NCBI GenBank assembly: GCA_021495925.1
Contig: JAKEKT010000037.1
Location: forward strand, 62,001-126,000
Direction: 5' to 3'
DNA from: Diplodia intermedia
Lineage: Eukaryota; Ascomycota; Dothideomycetes; Botryosphaeriales; Botryosphaeriaceae
DNA: 64,000 nt
Translations under genes and position numbers: made by a program
In this document: positions 54,907-64,000 of the stretch, piece by piece
Numbering within the stretch: the stretch's first letter is position 1
Layout of the letters: every line of letters starts with the position of its first letter
The notes under the pieces: generated by a model
Told to the model about the DNA's origin: nothing
The model's input: only the letters and a program-made list of their open reading frames with translations
Database searches by the model: none

Positions 54907-55044
54907 ACGGGTGACAAAAGCAATTGCCCACCTGCATCTGCCCCATTGAATTTTAACATGAGATGGGTGGTTGAATACAAGATCTGGACGTAAATGTATG
55001 TTTTAAATGCGCACATTTACGTCCGGATCTTGTATTCAACTGCC
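54907..55044. repeat. Hairpin H11 with left B module (MITE remnant)
   Basis: B module GACGGGTGACAAAAGCAATT, then GCCCACC, followed by a strong hairpin: left arm from 54966 (GGTTGAATACAAGATCTGG) and right arm ending 55044, about 32 paired bases. The right B module is absent. Confidence 0.85.
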
Positions 55045-55461
55045 TCTCTAAAGAAGCATAACCGTAAGATGCATAAATATAAGCTCTAAAAAGCTTAATC
55101 ACAATCACAACTAGCAAAGAAGACTCGAGGTTATTTTAGCGGCACAGCCAGAAGATTTTATGGATATATACTGGTAGGAAAAAACCAAAGTATCTACAAG
55201 TACAAGTCTCTGCACCTGTTTGGCCGGCCATCCCGAGAAACCAAGCCGGGGAGAAAACAGATGCCAGCGGTTAGAAAGTGAAAGGGGAAAAGAATGTGAA
55301 GAGTGAGAATCGCAGCAAACCACTCAGTCGACACCAAATAAATGTCTCGGGTTTTCCATGTTCCTTTTTCCTTCCACTTTTCCACCGCTTCCCTTCTCCC
55401 AGATTACTTTAAGATGCGAAAAAAAGATTGTCGAGCCGGGCATCAAAAAAGTGCGAGTAGC

Positions 55462-56602
55462 TTAAGAGCTGGGAGTGGGGGCCGCGCCGGTAGGCTGGGC
55501 CGCACCAGGAGTGCCCTGGGGAGGGCGGCCTGCGCCAGGAGTGCCCTGAGGACCGCCAAATCCTGCGCCAGGAGTGCCCTGGGGGCCGCCAAATCCGGAG
55601 GGAGGGGTGCCTGACGGAGGAGCGCCGGTGGGAGTGCCCTGAGGGCCGCCGGGACCGCCGAATCCGGCCGGCGGCGTGCCCTGGGGAGCGGCGCCGGACG
55701 GGAAAGCACCGGTGGGCTGAGCGCCCGAGGCCGGCGTGCCGAAGCTGGAGGCGACCTTCTGGGCGAACTTGGCGGCCTGCTCGAAGTCGTTGGAGGCACC
55801 GGGGGTGGGGACGGGGCCGCCGAATCCGGCGGGCGGCGTACCGGAGGGAAGGCCTGCGGGAGGGGTGCCCTGGGGACCGCCAAATCCGGAGGGAGGCGTG
55901 CCTGATGGCGGAGCGCCGGTAGGAGTGCCCTGAGGAGCACCGTCCTGGCGCTTCTGCTGGCCGCCCATGGCGGCGGGAGTGGGCTGAGCACCAGAAGCAC
56001 CGGGGGTCTGCTGACCGCCCTGCTGGCCGCCCTGCTGGCCACCGAAAGAACCGGTAGGCTGAGCGCCGCTGGGGGTCTGCTGGCCACCGAATCCACCGAA
56101 TCCAGCGCCGGGAGTTTGCTGGCCGCCCTGCTGACCACCGAAACCGCCAAAGCCTGCGCCCGGAGTCTGCTGGCCGCCCTGCTGGCCGCCGGCCGCGGGC
56201 GTGGGGAAAGAGCCGCTCTGGCCCTGAACGTCGTTGGAGCCAGACTCGCCGCCGAAGCTGCCGCCGGCACCCGGGGTGGGGAAAGAACCACCAGCGGCGC
56301 CCGAGGGGAACGCGCCAGGAGTGAAGGAGCCACCCGAGGGGAAAGCGGTCGGGAAAGAGCCGCCGGGGGTCTGCTGGCCGCCGAAACCGCCGGTGGGAGT
56401 AGGGAAGCTACCGCCCGAGGGAGGAGTGCCGGCAGCCTGGCCGCCCTGCTGGGAGCCGGACTGGGCAGCCTCCTGCTGGGGCATGGGGGCCGAGGCCACA
56501 AGGGCGCTGCGGGAAGAGTCAGTGACTGAGGGCCGGAGTGGCTGGAGGGGGGGAGACGGCTTACCTGGAGGCCAGAGCAAAGATGGCGTACTTGGAAAGC
56601 AT
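55462..56602 (-). CDS. Secreted Gly/Pro/Gln-rich repeat protein, 360 aa
   Basis: Predicted secreted or cell-wall protein of unknown role. Exons 56602-56565 and 56506-55462 (58-nt intron, GTAAGC...CCGCAG) give the signal peptide MLSKYAIFALASSALVASAP. The mature chain is almost entirely repeats: GGSFPTP, FGGQQGGQQTPGAG and, in the second half, GTPPSGFGGPQGTP units. One KR dibasic site near residue 197 (GGQQKRQDGAP) fits Kex2 cleavage and separates the Gln-rich half from the Pro-rich half. A short non-repeat segment (SNDFEQAAKFAQKVASSFG) looks helical. No Cys, no GPI signal at the C-terminus (GAAPTPSS). The other frame on this strand is also open through the repeats but lacks a start and signal peptide after splicing. 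Confidence 0.85.
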
Positions 56603-57955
56603 TTTGACTTTTGTTCAAGAGATTGGTTTTTTTTGGTAGAGGGGATTAGGGCAGAGAGAGAGCAAGGGTAAAGACAGGTGAAGTGAGTGAGATTGCGTCA
56701 AGCAATGTGGGGGAGCGAAAAAAGCAAGAGTAGAGACCGGTCTACTTGGTGTGAGTGAATGAGAGGACTGCTGCGAGTGGTGAGCTAGAAGTGGCCGAGC
56801 CAGAGGTTCTTATACAGAATGACGGGTGTAGAGCAGCGGGCATCCCTATCCGCATCGGGACAGAATGCCGGGGTGGCGGCTTGCGACGCCGCCTGTTGCA
56901 GCATAACAGAGCCGTTATTGTGGTACAGGGCACTGTACAGCGGTAGAGCGGCTGGGGCGTGGTGGAAAATAGGGGCCTGGTCGAGCCATAGTCTCCACCA
57001 ATCGACCGCGTCGACCGGCGCTCCATGTTTCGGGGCCTTGCAGATGCAGATCGGCTACCGCGTTCAGGGAAACGACGAGAAACAGGGCGTTTGGGTGTTT
57101 GGCAGATCGACGGTTGCGCACATGAGCCCACTGTTTCCAGCGGTCATGGAGCTGTGGACCAAGCGCCCCGTCGCCCGGAGGCTTACGCGTCTGCGCCGGC
57201 GCGCGCTACACAGCGGGGCGGCCGTTTCGAAGATTGCAGGAATGACGGGCCGCTGAGGCCAGACGGCTGTCTGGAAGAATGCAGCAATTGCAGCTCGAAT
57301 TGCACCATTGGCGGGATCCGAGGCGCGATGGCAAGGCGGTGGTGGTGGTTGAATCCGGGGTAATTTGGCAGGGCCGGGAGCTGCAGGCCCCGGTGCAGAG
57401 CTGCATCTCGGACGGACAGATCGTGGTGGCCTGGCAGCGCGCCCGGTGAGATGTGCAGCGCAGGACCGCATGGTGTGGGGTGGGCAGGCGGTGGGAGGGC
57501 GGCGGGAGCGTGTTTGGTGGCGCGCGTTGAGGGTTTCACGAGGCGCGGGTTGGTCTGGCCTGGCGGCCGCTGCTGCCGGGTCCAGCCGACACCGGAACCA
57601 CCGCTCCAACAGCGGCAGGGCCATCTGTTTCAGCACCATCGCCAAACAAGCTTGGTTTAAGGTTGCTGAGTCGTCGTGGCGCCAAGGGGTCGCGCACTCG
57701 TCATTTGCATCGCGTGGCGGACAATCAACCCAAGACACTGTCACAGTGCAACTTTGTTTCAAAACCCTGCGTACGTCATCAACGCTAGTATAGACTGCCT
57801 AGCACTGCTGCGGGAAACCCTTCCTGTTGCATCCAGTCATGCAAAAGCTACTTTATTTTCCTTCCGCCATCCGTTCACCATCATGGCTTTTTCTTGCGCA
57901 ACCGTGCCCGCCAATCTCGCCAGAGCCGGTCCTCATTGAGATCGCCCTGAGCTCC
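56603..57955. other. Intergenic
   Basis: Promoter of the secreted repeat protein and 3' region of the SRPBCC gene. GC-rich open frames on both strands without resemblance to proteins. Nothing else seen. Confidence 0.5.
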
Positions 57956-58642
57956 CTACTTTGTGCCCTTGGACACCGCCGCGGCAAGGTCCGCCAGCGC
58001 CTCGCGACGCTTGAACTTGGCGTCCTCGATCACTCCTGCAGGGTGCATCGCCGTTAGCAGCTATACTCCCATGCCGGTCTGGCCCTTTTGCCGCTCGCGC
58101 CCCGCGCCAGCTGGGGGCGCCGACGCTCGCCGACCTTAATTCGGAGAAATTGTGCTCCACATACCGGCATCAGCATCGCTGGAGAAATTGCCCGTCCACT
58201 GGATGAACGTGTGGCCTTCATGCTTGCCCGACGTGATGGGGAACAGCCGGATGGTGCTGACCACCGACGAGTAGCTGAGCTCGGGGGCCGCCGTGATGAC
58301 CGAGTAGGTGATGAAGTGATCGATCGACTGCCAGCACGCACATCAATTAGCAATCGCTTTCCCAGAACATGCATAGCGCCGCCGCAGAGCAGACCATGCC
58401 CTTCACCCGACCGCGCTTACCGAGTGCTCCTCCTGTTTGACCTCCAACACCTGGCCATCCTTGAAGCTCCACTTGAACACGTCCGTCTCCGGAGACGCGC
58501 CCTTGACGAACTCGCTCTTGTCGAGCTTGGTCCAGAACTTGGCGAAGTCCTGGAGCTTGACCAGGTGCCAGACGCTGCTCAGGTGAGCTTCGACCACGGC
58601 CGTCTCGACGACTGACGTGGACGTGGGGATGCGGGTGGCCAT
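57956..58642 (-). CDS. SRPBCC (START/Bet v 1-like) superfamily protein, 154 aa
   Basis: Small ligand-binding-fold protein; ligand unknown. Exons 58642-58421, 58327-58165 and 58035-57956 (93- and 129-nt introns), phases matching. The order of elements fits SRPBCC proteins: strand TSVVETAVVEAHLSSVWHLV with the helix LQDFAKFWTKLDKSEFV, strands VFKWSFKDGQVLEVKQEEHS and DHFITYSVITAAPELSYSSV, then GHTFIQWTGNFSSDADAGVI and a C-terminal helix (DAKFKRREALADLAAAVSKG). The length is typical. Similar fungal proteins are often labelled polyketide cyclase/dehydrase-like, but there is no biosynthetic cluster here, so I do not infer that activity. Confidence 0.85.
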
Positions 58643-59359
58643 TTTGTTTGCTGGATGATGTTGGTCGCGTTTGATGTAGAGTGTGCAGAGTTGATGGGTG
58701 GCTGGATGAATTGAAGCTGGACGATAGCTTAGGTAGGTGAAGGGGAGCAGCTTCCAAAGTTGCTCGGCTATGACGTTATCCTTTGCAGCTACCTCAACCC
58801 CGCAGCCAAATGCGGCAAGGCGAACGCAGTCACGCCTGCCCAGAAATTAAGTAACCGAAATGCGGTTGCATTCGTAGTCACCACGCATCAATCCATGAGC
58901 GTTACCCTGCAAGGTTCCAATCAAGAATTATGCGCATCTAGCTCGTTGTGTAGCTCCGGTCCCGGGGCACAGAAATTAGGGCGCCAAGGACTAGCGATGT
59001 CGGTCTTTGGAGAGTGTGTAGCACTGCCGCGAGCTTCTGGTCTCCCAATCTCTCAGTTGAAGCGCAAACATTCTCGTACATGCATCCGGCCGACTGTGTG
59101 ACGCTGTCAAATATTCTGGTCTGTTGCGTATCTCAACCATCGTGTTCGTTTTCGTTATTTCACCCCATCACAACCGTGCGACCATCACATTTAAGCATCA
59201 TTGAGTTAAGCTTATTTTGTTTTCCAAAGGAAATCGAATTTTTTTTCTCTTGTTTTCTCTTTTTGTGAAAGCAAGCAAGAAACTATCTAAACCTGAACGC
59301 CTGGTATATGTTCCCTATTCCTACACTTTCCTTTCCGTATTCACATTCATGCGAATACC
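58643..59359. other. Intergenic between SRPBCC gene and sHSP
   Basis: Promoter of the SRPBCC gene and 3' UTR of the sHSP, the latter AT-richer (T runs near 59235-59260). No other feature. Confidence 0.5.
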
Positions 59360-60370
59360 CTATAGGATGTCGACCTTCTTGATCTCGACATAGTCCTTGT
59401 CGAGCTTGGGCACCTCGACCCTCAAGATGCCATCCTCCAGCTTGGCCGTGATCGCATCGTCGTCGACCTGCGCCGGGTTCGCGCGCGAACCAAGCCTGAT
59501 CTTGCGCTCGAACGGCCCAACCTTCCTCTCGTTCAGGGCCAGCGTCTTGATGAACTCCTCGTCACCGGGCCTATGAACGACACCGGAGATGCTGATCTCG
59601 CTCTTCTCGGCGTCCCAGCTGACGCCGACATCCTCCTTCTTCGCACCGGGCAAAGAGACGTGGATCACGTACGAGCTCTCGGTGTCGAAGACGTCGGCTT
59701 CGGGCTTGAAGTCGCCCTGGGTGTTCTCTCTCTCTTCGTTGTCGTTGTCGCTGTTGCTGTTTCCAAAGAGCTGCTTCTGGAACGCCTCGGCGAGGTCGGC
59801 GAAGCCGGAAGCACCGCCGCCAAAACCAAAGGGTCCTTGGCTCCAAGGACCGCCGCCCCAAGGGCCGCCGCGTCCCCAGCTGCCCGGACGGCCGCCACCG
59901 CGGCGTCCGCAGTGACCGCCACGACGGCCATGGTGTTGGTGGTGGTGGTGTGGGTGGGGCGGACCGTCGTGGCGCGGCTCACCTTCTTGAGGAGACTGTT
60001 CGGCGGGATCTTCAGGGTTGGATCCCGGAGGCGGAGGCGGAGGCGGGTGGTGGCCTTCGTGATGAGGCGAGTGCGGCGGAGGAGGACCGCCGTGGTGGGG
60101 AGGCGGAGGGTGGCCGCCCTCGGGGTGGGGATGAGGACCATGTCCATGGCGGCCCCACGGCCCAGGAGGACCACGGTGCCAGCCACGTGGGCCTCCAGGA
60201 CCCATCCAAGGACCGCGACCCCAGCTTCCGCGAGGCCCTCCTTCTTCGTCGGAGCTCTCACGGGTTTCCGTGGAGGGGCCGGCGAAGGGGTGGGAGGGGC
60301 CTTGGTTCTCGAGGCTGGCGACGAAATCCCAGAAGGGAGCAGTCTGATTTACGTACCGGATTGAAGGCAT
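59360..60370 (-). CDS. Hsp20/Hsp30-type small heat-shock protein with His/Pro/Gly-rich insert
   Basis: ATP-independent chaperone. Single exon, 336 aa, unusually long (fungal Hsp30s are nearer 200-250). N-terminus MPSIRYVNQTAPFWDFVASL is typical of the Hsp30 group. Residues about 45-200 are a low-complexity insert rich in Gly, Pro, His and Trp (RGPWMGPGGPRGW, GPHPHPEGGHPPPPHHGG, HPHHHHQHHGRRGG). The alpha-crystallin domain runs from about 230 to the end: FKPEADVFDTESSYVIHVSL, PGAKKEDVGVSWD, GPFERKIRLG and the closing signature AKLEDGILRVEVPKL. It ends VEIKKVDIL. The ATG at 60370 is chosen because it gives the family N-terminus. Confidence 0.93.
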   Translation of the reverse strand: MPSIRYVNQTAPFWDFVASLENQGPSHPFAGPSTETRESSDEEGGPRGSWGRGPWMGPGGPRGWHRGPPGPWGRHGHGPHPHPEGGHPPPPHHGGPPPPHSPHHEGHHPPPPPPPGSNPEDPAEQSPQEGEPRHDGPPHPHHHHQHHGRRGGHCGRRGGGRPGSWGRGGPWGGGPWSQGPFGFGGGASGFADLAEAFQKQLFGNSNSDNDNEERENTQGDFKPEADVFDTESSYVIHVSLPGAKKEDVGVSWDAEKSEISISGVVHRPGDEEFIKTLALNERKVGPFERKIRLGSRANPAQVDDDAITAKLEDGILRVEVPKLDKDYVEIKKVDIL

Positions 60371-60437
60371 GTTGATGATGATTGATGAGAGGGGATGAGT
60401 GGTGAGATGATGGGCATTTCTGGGGGAACGTGGGGGG

Positions 60438-60445
60438 TTTAAATA
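60438..60445 (-). promoter_or_regulatory. TATA-like box of the sHSP gene
   Basis: TATTTAAA on the minus strand about 68 bp upstream of the sHSP ATG, as expected for a stress-inducible promoter. I found no clear three-unit heat-shock element in the next 150 bp. Confidence 0.55.
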
Positions 60446-62112
60446 GGTGGTGGGCTCTATACACCTGGGTCTGTAGGCAGAGCAGCGTACGTACTGCTTT
60501 CCGCCACCGCTCTGCACTTCAGGCAGCAAGATTATTCGGCCTCTGTATGGACCGACGCGCACATGTCATGCCTAAGCAGGAGAAGAAGCGGGAAGAAGCG
60601 AGAAGGTGCAAGAGCTAAAGGCTGCCATGTGCCACGCACTACAGCGGGCTACGCACGGCGGTTGGCTGGAGATGGGTAAGCGGTGCAGCGATGTGGCGCG
60701 GGGGGTCGGGCGCCGGGAGCGTCTAGAGGGCTGTGGCGCAGACGTGGCAAACGACACCGAACTCCGAGCCCAGTTGTGCTGCGCGTTGGCGACCTCGGTC
60801 TCGGCGATAAGCTGGCTAGTGAGTCACCGGCTGTGACAGACGCGTTGCGGCGTGCATGATTGCGCAACACAAGTGGCAGGGTTGCATAGGCCGGCAAAGC
60901 GATGAGAAGTTGTCGGGACCTGCAATGTCTCGATGCCATGGAACGGCGATGACGCTCGGCTGGCTCGGCCCGCGAGCACGTGACGGCCGTCGGCCCTACC
61001 TTTCGCCGCCGCCCGCTACAAAGAAAAAAATTCCGCACAGTTCATCAACACTCGAACAAAGACTCGACCCTGCGCGTCTGCACTCCGCCTTCATTGCGCC
61101 ATCTCAAAATGTCTTGAGACCACGCTGCTCTGTAGCCATCTGCTTGCAGATGAGTGTGTACGCCTGCGGATCCGACTCCCGGCAGACCAACATGCCAGCT
61201 TCTACTCACCAAACGTCGGCCCAATGGGTCCTTCTGGTGTAAGGGCTGGGGTCTTTCGGGATCGCTTCTTGCAACAATCGCCGTTCAGCCGCTTTGGTGC
61301 TTCGTCGGAGACGGTCTCACGAGACGACACGAGCTTCTTTCGTCCCGACTTCCAGCTCACCGCTAACTCAACTCTTCAGCTTGTGCTCGGCTTGACTAAG
61401 GTATGTTCACTTCGCTTTTCTATCCAACCCTTCTACCCAAATGATGAGTCTATTGCAAAAATTATAACAGACCTGTTCCGAACCAAACAATGTGGAGGAA
61501 CTGCTTGGAGACCTTCTGATCTTTCAATTACACTATGGAATTCTATCTGCAATTCTTGTTTGCATATGGCTAATACATTGCTGTAACAGGCATCCCAACT
61601 TGCTACTCGGCTGTTTCGCTCCCATGCGCTTTAGTCTCGAGTCGTACCCTGGAGATGGTCCCCATACCATCTCGTCCGCTTCTGCTCTCCCCTGTGGTTT
61701 GCGAGCGTTGCAGATCAGATGTCGAAGAAAGCGCACATGCGCCTCTTCAGCCACCGTGACTAAACATAGGCTCTCTCTTTGTTCGATATCAACACGTGCT
61801 GTCTTCACACTATGTCGAGATGCCGTCCACGGCCATCAAAGACTTGGAGAGGTTCTCCTTTGTCAATTGCGTTTAATCTTGGAAAGAAACAATGGCGTCG
61901 AAGACGCTCAATCTCATTGTCCTCGAACTGTTCAAAGTATTTAGTACAATATAAGTCCCAGAATTGCTCACCATCTTCATCCATCACTCCCGCATTGCAT
62001 CGCTCGCTCGCAGGTGGCTCCAGTTGTTGACCAACTCGATCACACGCTCTTTCGCATTTGCATTTCCAACGTCCTTCCTTTGCGATAGTATCCTGGAGAT
62101 ACAGTCTTAACC
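60446..62112. other. Intergenic, divergent promoters
   Basis: Between the sHSP and the gene at 62113, which are head to head. Short open frames only; none convincing. The last 60 bp before 62113 look like a 5' UTR. Confidence 0.5.
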
Positions 62113-64000
62113 ATGGCTAGCAATAATTCGCCCGGCCCGTTCGACAACATCAACGGCGACGAGTGGACCATGGGCCTTGCTGAGAATGGCTTTGGTCTGG
62201 ATTTGAATGGGTTTGGCCCTGAGTTCGACCTCGGATACACTGATCCTACTCACCAGGCCCCAGAGCCCGCCTTCCAGTACACTGCAGAGCCCGCTTTCCA
62301 GTACGCTGACCCTTCTCAACAGCAGAACAGTAATCCCTACCCCGCTGCATTCAATCCCTCGACGAGTCAGAACACTCTGGGTTTGAACACTCTGGGTCTC
62401 GACCATGTGGGAACTCTGGACCTGACTCCTGGTCTCCCCGAGACTCTTAGTTCAACGGCCTTGAAGCCCCCTGCCGGCCCGTCAGCAAGCATCATCCCCA
62501 TCGACACTGACGATGATGATAGGCGCCGGTCATCGTCGAGCAACAGCGATGCTGTAGCAGACCTGGAAGTGGCTAGTCGTAAGTTCACGCGAGAGAAGCC
62601 AAAGTACGATCCGAAGCACCCATGGCACCGCATCAACACGACGACGCAGGGGCTGACCAAGCGGTCCGGTAAGATCAACCAGTACTCGGCGGAGAAGATG
62701 TACAAGCAAAACATCACGAACCCCTTCGGGTCCTGGGCTTCTCCTGCCTACCAGTTCGACTACTTCGAACATGGAGAGTTGATGAAGCTGGATTACACGA
62801 TCGACGAGGTCAAGGAGTTCATCTACCACCACCCCATGTCGAAGACTAGCAAGCTTCGCATCTGGATCCAGAAGACGCCGGCCGACTCCTGTCGCCGCTA
62901 CCCTAGCGCCACTCTCTCCAAATGTCGGTTCAAGAAATGCCCTCTCCGCAGGGCGAACCTGAACGGCACGATCCCGACCGGCCACATGCGCGTGGCCTTG
63001 GACGAGCGGTCGGCAACGTACGAGGAGAAGGCGGATCCGTTCTACATGGCGGCCAACTTCCACCTGTACTGCTTCGAGCAGTTCCTCGACCTGCCCGAGA
63101 TCTGCACGCTGAAGAACGTCGAGGTCCTGGCGGACACGCGCCAGCTGATGAACGAGCCCAACATGAAGTGGAACGCGTCGCTGTCCAACGTCAAGGAGGG
63201 CGTCGTGGCCAAGCTCTTCATCGACGCCTGCCGCAAGGGTCGCGGCACCATCAAGGGGTTCCCCAACTACCCTCGTCCCCAGCCTGGCGTGCGGCCGGGC
63301 AGCGTCATCAAGCCGCACGAGTTCCTGCTGAACTACCACATGCAACAGGCCAAGGAGGGCAACCGTGCGCAGTCGGCGGCGAAGGCGCTCGCGAAGCGTC
63401 CCCAACGCGAGACGCAGCTCAACGTCAACTTCGGCGACCTGGAGATGCTCGTGGCGGCGAAGGTGGCGCAGAGGAAGCCGCAGCCGGTCAAGCACAAGCG
63501 CCGCAAGGTTGGCGGTGAATGGTACCCGGCCTTCAGCGACGACGAGGAGTCGCACAACGGCAACGGCGGCGATGACTCCGATTCGGACCCGGACTCTCCA
63601 GCAGAGCGGCCGAAGCGGAAGAAGCGCCGGACTGGCGATGGCCCCGGCGGCGGAGTGGTGCCAGTCGAGGCGGACCCGGCGGCCTATGCGCACCCGCGCC
63701 CCGATTGGCCCGCGCCGCAGCAGCAGTCCAGCTACAACACCGCCGACGCGTCACTTCTCGGCTACGGCGGTGCGCAGTACGCGTGGCCCCAATATGCAGC
63801 GGGCGAAACAAGCTTCGACCAGCAGCTCCCCGGTGGCGTCGCTTCAGCTCCAGCAGACGCCGTGGATGATGATCCTTCTCACTTCACCACCACAGAGACG
63901 GCCGACGCAGGAATTGCCGGCGGCCCTGAAATTTCCGCCATCGACCCCGCCCTCGACTTCCTCGAGGACCTCTCGGGGGCGCCGGCCGTGGCAGAGGAGC
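62113..64000 (+). CDS. Large unknown protein with CRRYP/KCRFKKCP Cys motif, cut by window end
   Basis: Function unknown. One open exon from MASNNSPGPFDNINGDEWTM to the window edge (629 codons, no stop). The first 140 residues are Asn/Gln/Pro-rich with a small repeat (PEPAFQYT / AEPAFQYA) and an acidic stretch IPIDTDDDD. A basic/aromatic block follows: KYDPKHPWHRINTTTQGLTK, SGKINQYSAEKMYK. The likely folded core at about 215-400 contains YHHPMSKTSKLRIWIQKTP, then DSCRRYPSATLSKCRFKKCP (Cys spacing C-x10-C-x4-C) and GTIPTGHMRVALDE, FHLYCFEQFLDLPEICTL. Two NLS-like basic clusters (KHKRRKVGG; RPKRKKRRTG) and an acidic C-terminal region suggest a nuclear protein. I have the impression that the Cys block recurs in many Dothideomycete proteins, unverified. 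Confidence 0.85.
   Translation, partial: MASNNSPGPFDNINGDEWTMGLAENGFGLDLNGFGPEFDLGYTDPTHQAPEPAFQYTAEPAFQYADPSQQQNSNPYPAAFNPSTSQNTLGLNTLGLDHVGTLDLTPGLPETLSSTALKPPAGPSASIIPIDTDDDDRRRSSSSNSDAVADLEVASRKFTREKPKYDPKHPWHRINTTTQGLTKRSGKINQYSAEKMYKQNITNPFGSWASPAYQFDYFEHGELMKLDYTIDEVKEFIYHHPMSKTSKLRIWIQKTPADSCRRYPSATLSKCRFKKCPLRRANLNGTIPTGHMRVALDERSATYEEKADPFYMAANFHLYCFEQFLDLPEICTLKNVEVLADTRQLMNEPNMKWNASLSNVKEGVVAKLFIDACRKGRGTIKGFPNYPRPQPGVRPGSVIKPHEFLLNYHMQQAKEGNRAQSAAKALAKRPQRETQLNVNFGDLEMLVAAKVAQRKPQPVKHKRRKVGGEWYPAFSDDEESHNGNGGDDSDSDPDSPAERPKRKKRRTGDGPGGGVVPVEADPAAYAHPRPDWPAPQQQSSYNTADASLLGYGGAQYAWPQYAAGETSFDQQLPGGVASAPADAVDDDPSHFTTTETADAGIAGGPEISAIDPALDFLEDLSGAPAVAEE

Larger units (their letters stand above)
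52570..55461. other. Long intergenic with hairpins H10 and H11
   Basis: 2.9 kb without a credible gene. Hairpin elements sit at 54804-54890 and 54966-55044 with a B module between them (54907-54935). Confidence 0.5.

Noticed and set aside
54966..55044. Rho-independent-type terminator
   Set aside because: The strong stem-loop belongs to the dispersed hairpin family, has no T-run, and such terminators are not used by fungal RNA polymerase II.

Overview
The window is nuclear DNA of a filamentous ascomycete (Pezizomycotina). Genes carry short introns (about 47-163 nt) with GTRNGY donors, CTRAC-type branch sites and YAG acceptors. The identifiable proteins are fungal versions of RPL17, fibrillarin, Pbs2, Sec63, RPS18, D-arabinono-1,4-lactone oxidase, a PIN-like carrier and an Hsp30-type chaperone. 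A Dothideomycetes origin is my best guess from the look of the lineage-restricted proteins. No rRNA, tRNA, CRISPR or prokaryotic operon was found.

Layout. 0-6.2 kb: RPL17 (5' part) and NOP1 diverge from one short promoter, followed by an uncertain small ORF pair and a three-exon nuclear-looking protein of unknown function (here 'gene A'). 6.2-9.9 kb: no gene seen. 9.9-14.6 kb: a PIN-like (auxin efflux carrier family) transporter and the HOG-pathway MAPKK PBS2, transcribed divergently. 14.6-24.8 kb: a 10-kb stretch without any credible gene; its centre (16.6-23.0 kb) holds about 25 copies of a roughly 30-bp motif, all on the same strand, irregularly spaced and separated by unrelated sequence. 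24.8-30.2 kb: SEC63 and RPS18 (divergent) and a small unknown protein. 30.2-35.4 kb: inverted-repeat (hairpin) elements, one complete 216-bp MITE with a 4-bp target duplication, and 'gene B', a diverged relative of gene A. 35.4-46.5 kb: ALO1, a 78-aa acidic protein, a small basic conserved protein, a small secreted cysteine protein and a large Gln/Pro-rich coiled-coil protein. 46.5-55.1 kb: unknown genes again mixed with hairpin elements and two minisatellites. 55.4-60.4 kb: a secreted Gly/Pro/Gln repeat protein, a SRPBCC-fold protein and a His-rich small heat-shock protein. 62.1-64 kb: the start of a large unknown nuclear-looking protein with a Cys motif, cut by the window end.

The housekeeping genes share broad functions: ribosome production (RPL17, NOP1, RPS18), ER translocation (SEC63), osmotic/stress signalling and protection (PBS2, the sHSP, ALO1). 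They do not form a pathway cluster. The hairpin elements lie between unknown, lineage-specific genes and are absent from the housekeeping blocks. The two observations most likely to be undescribed are the unidirectional motif array at 16.6-23.0 kb and the modular hairpin/MITE family at 32-35 and 47-55 kb.
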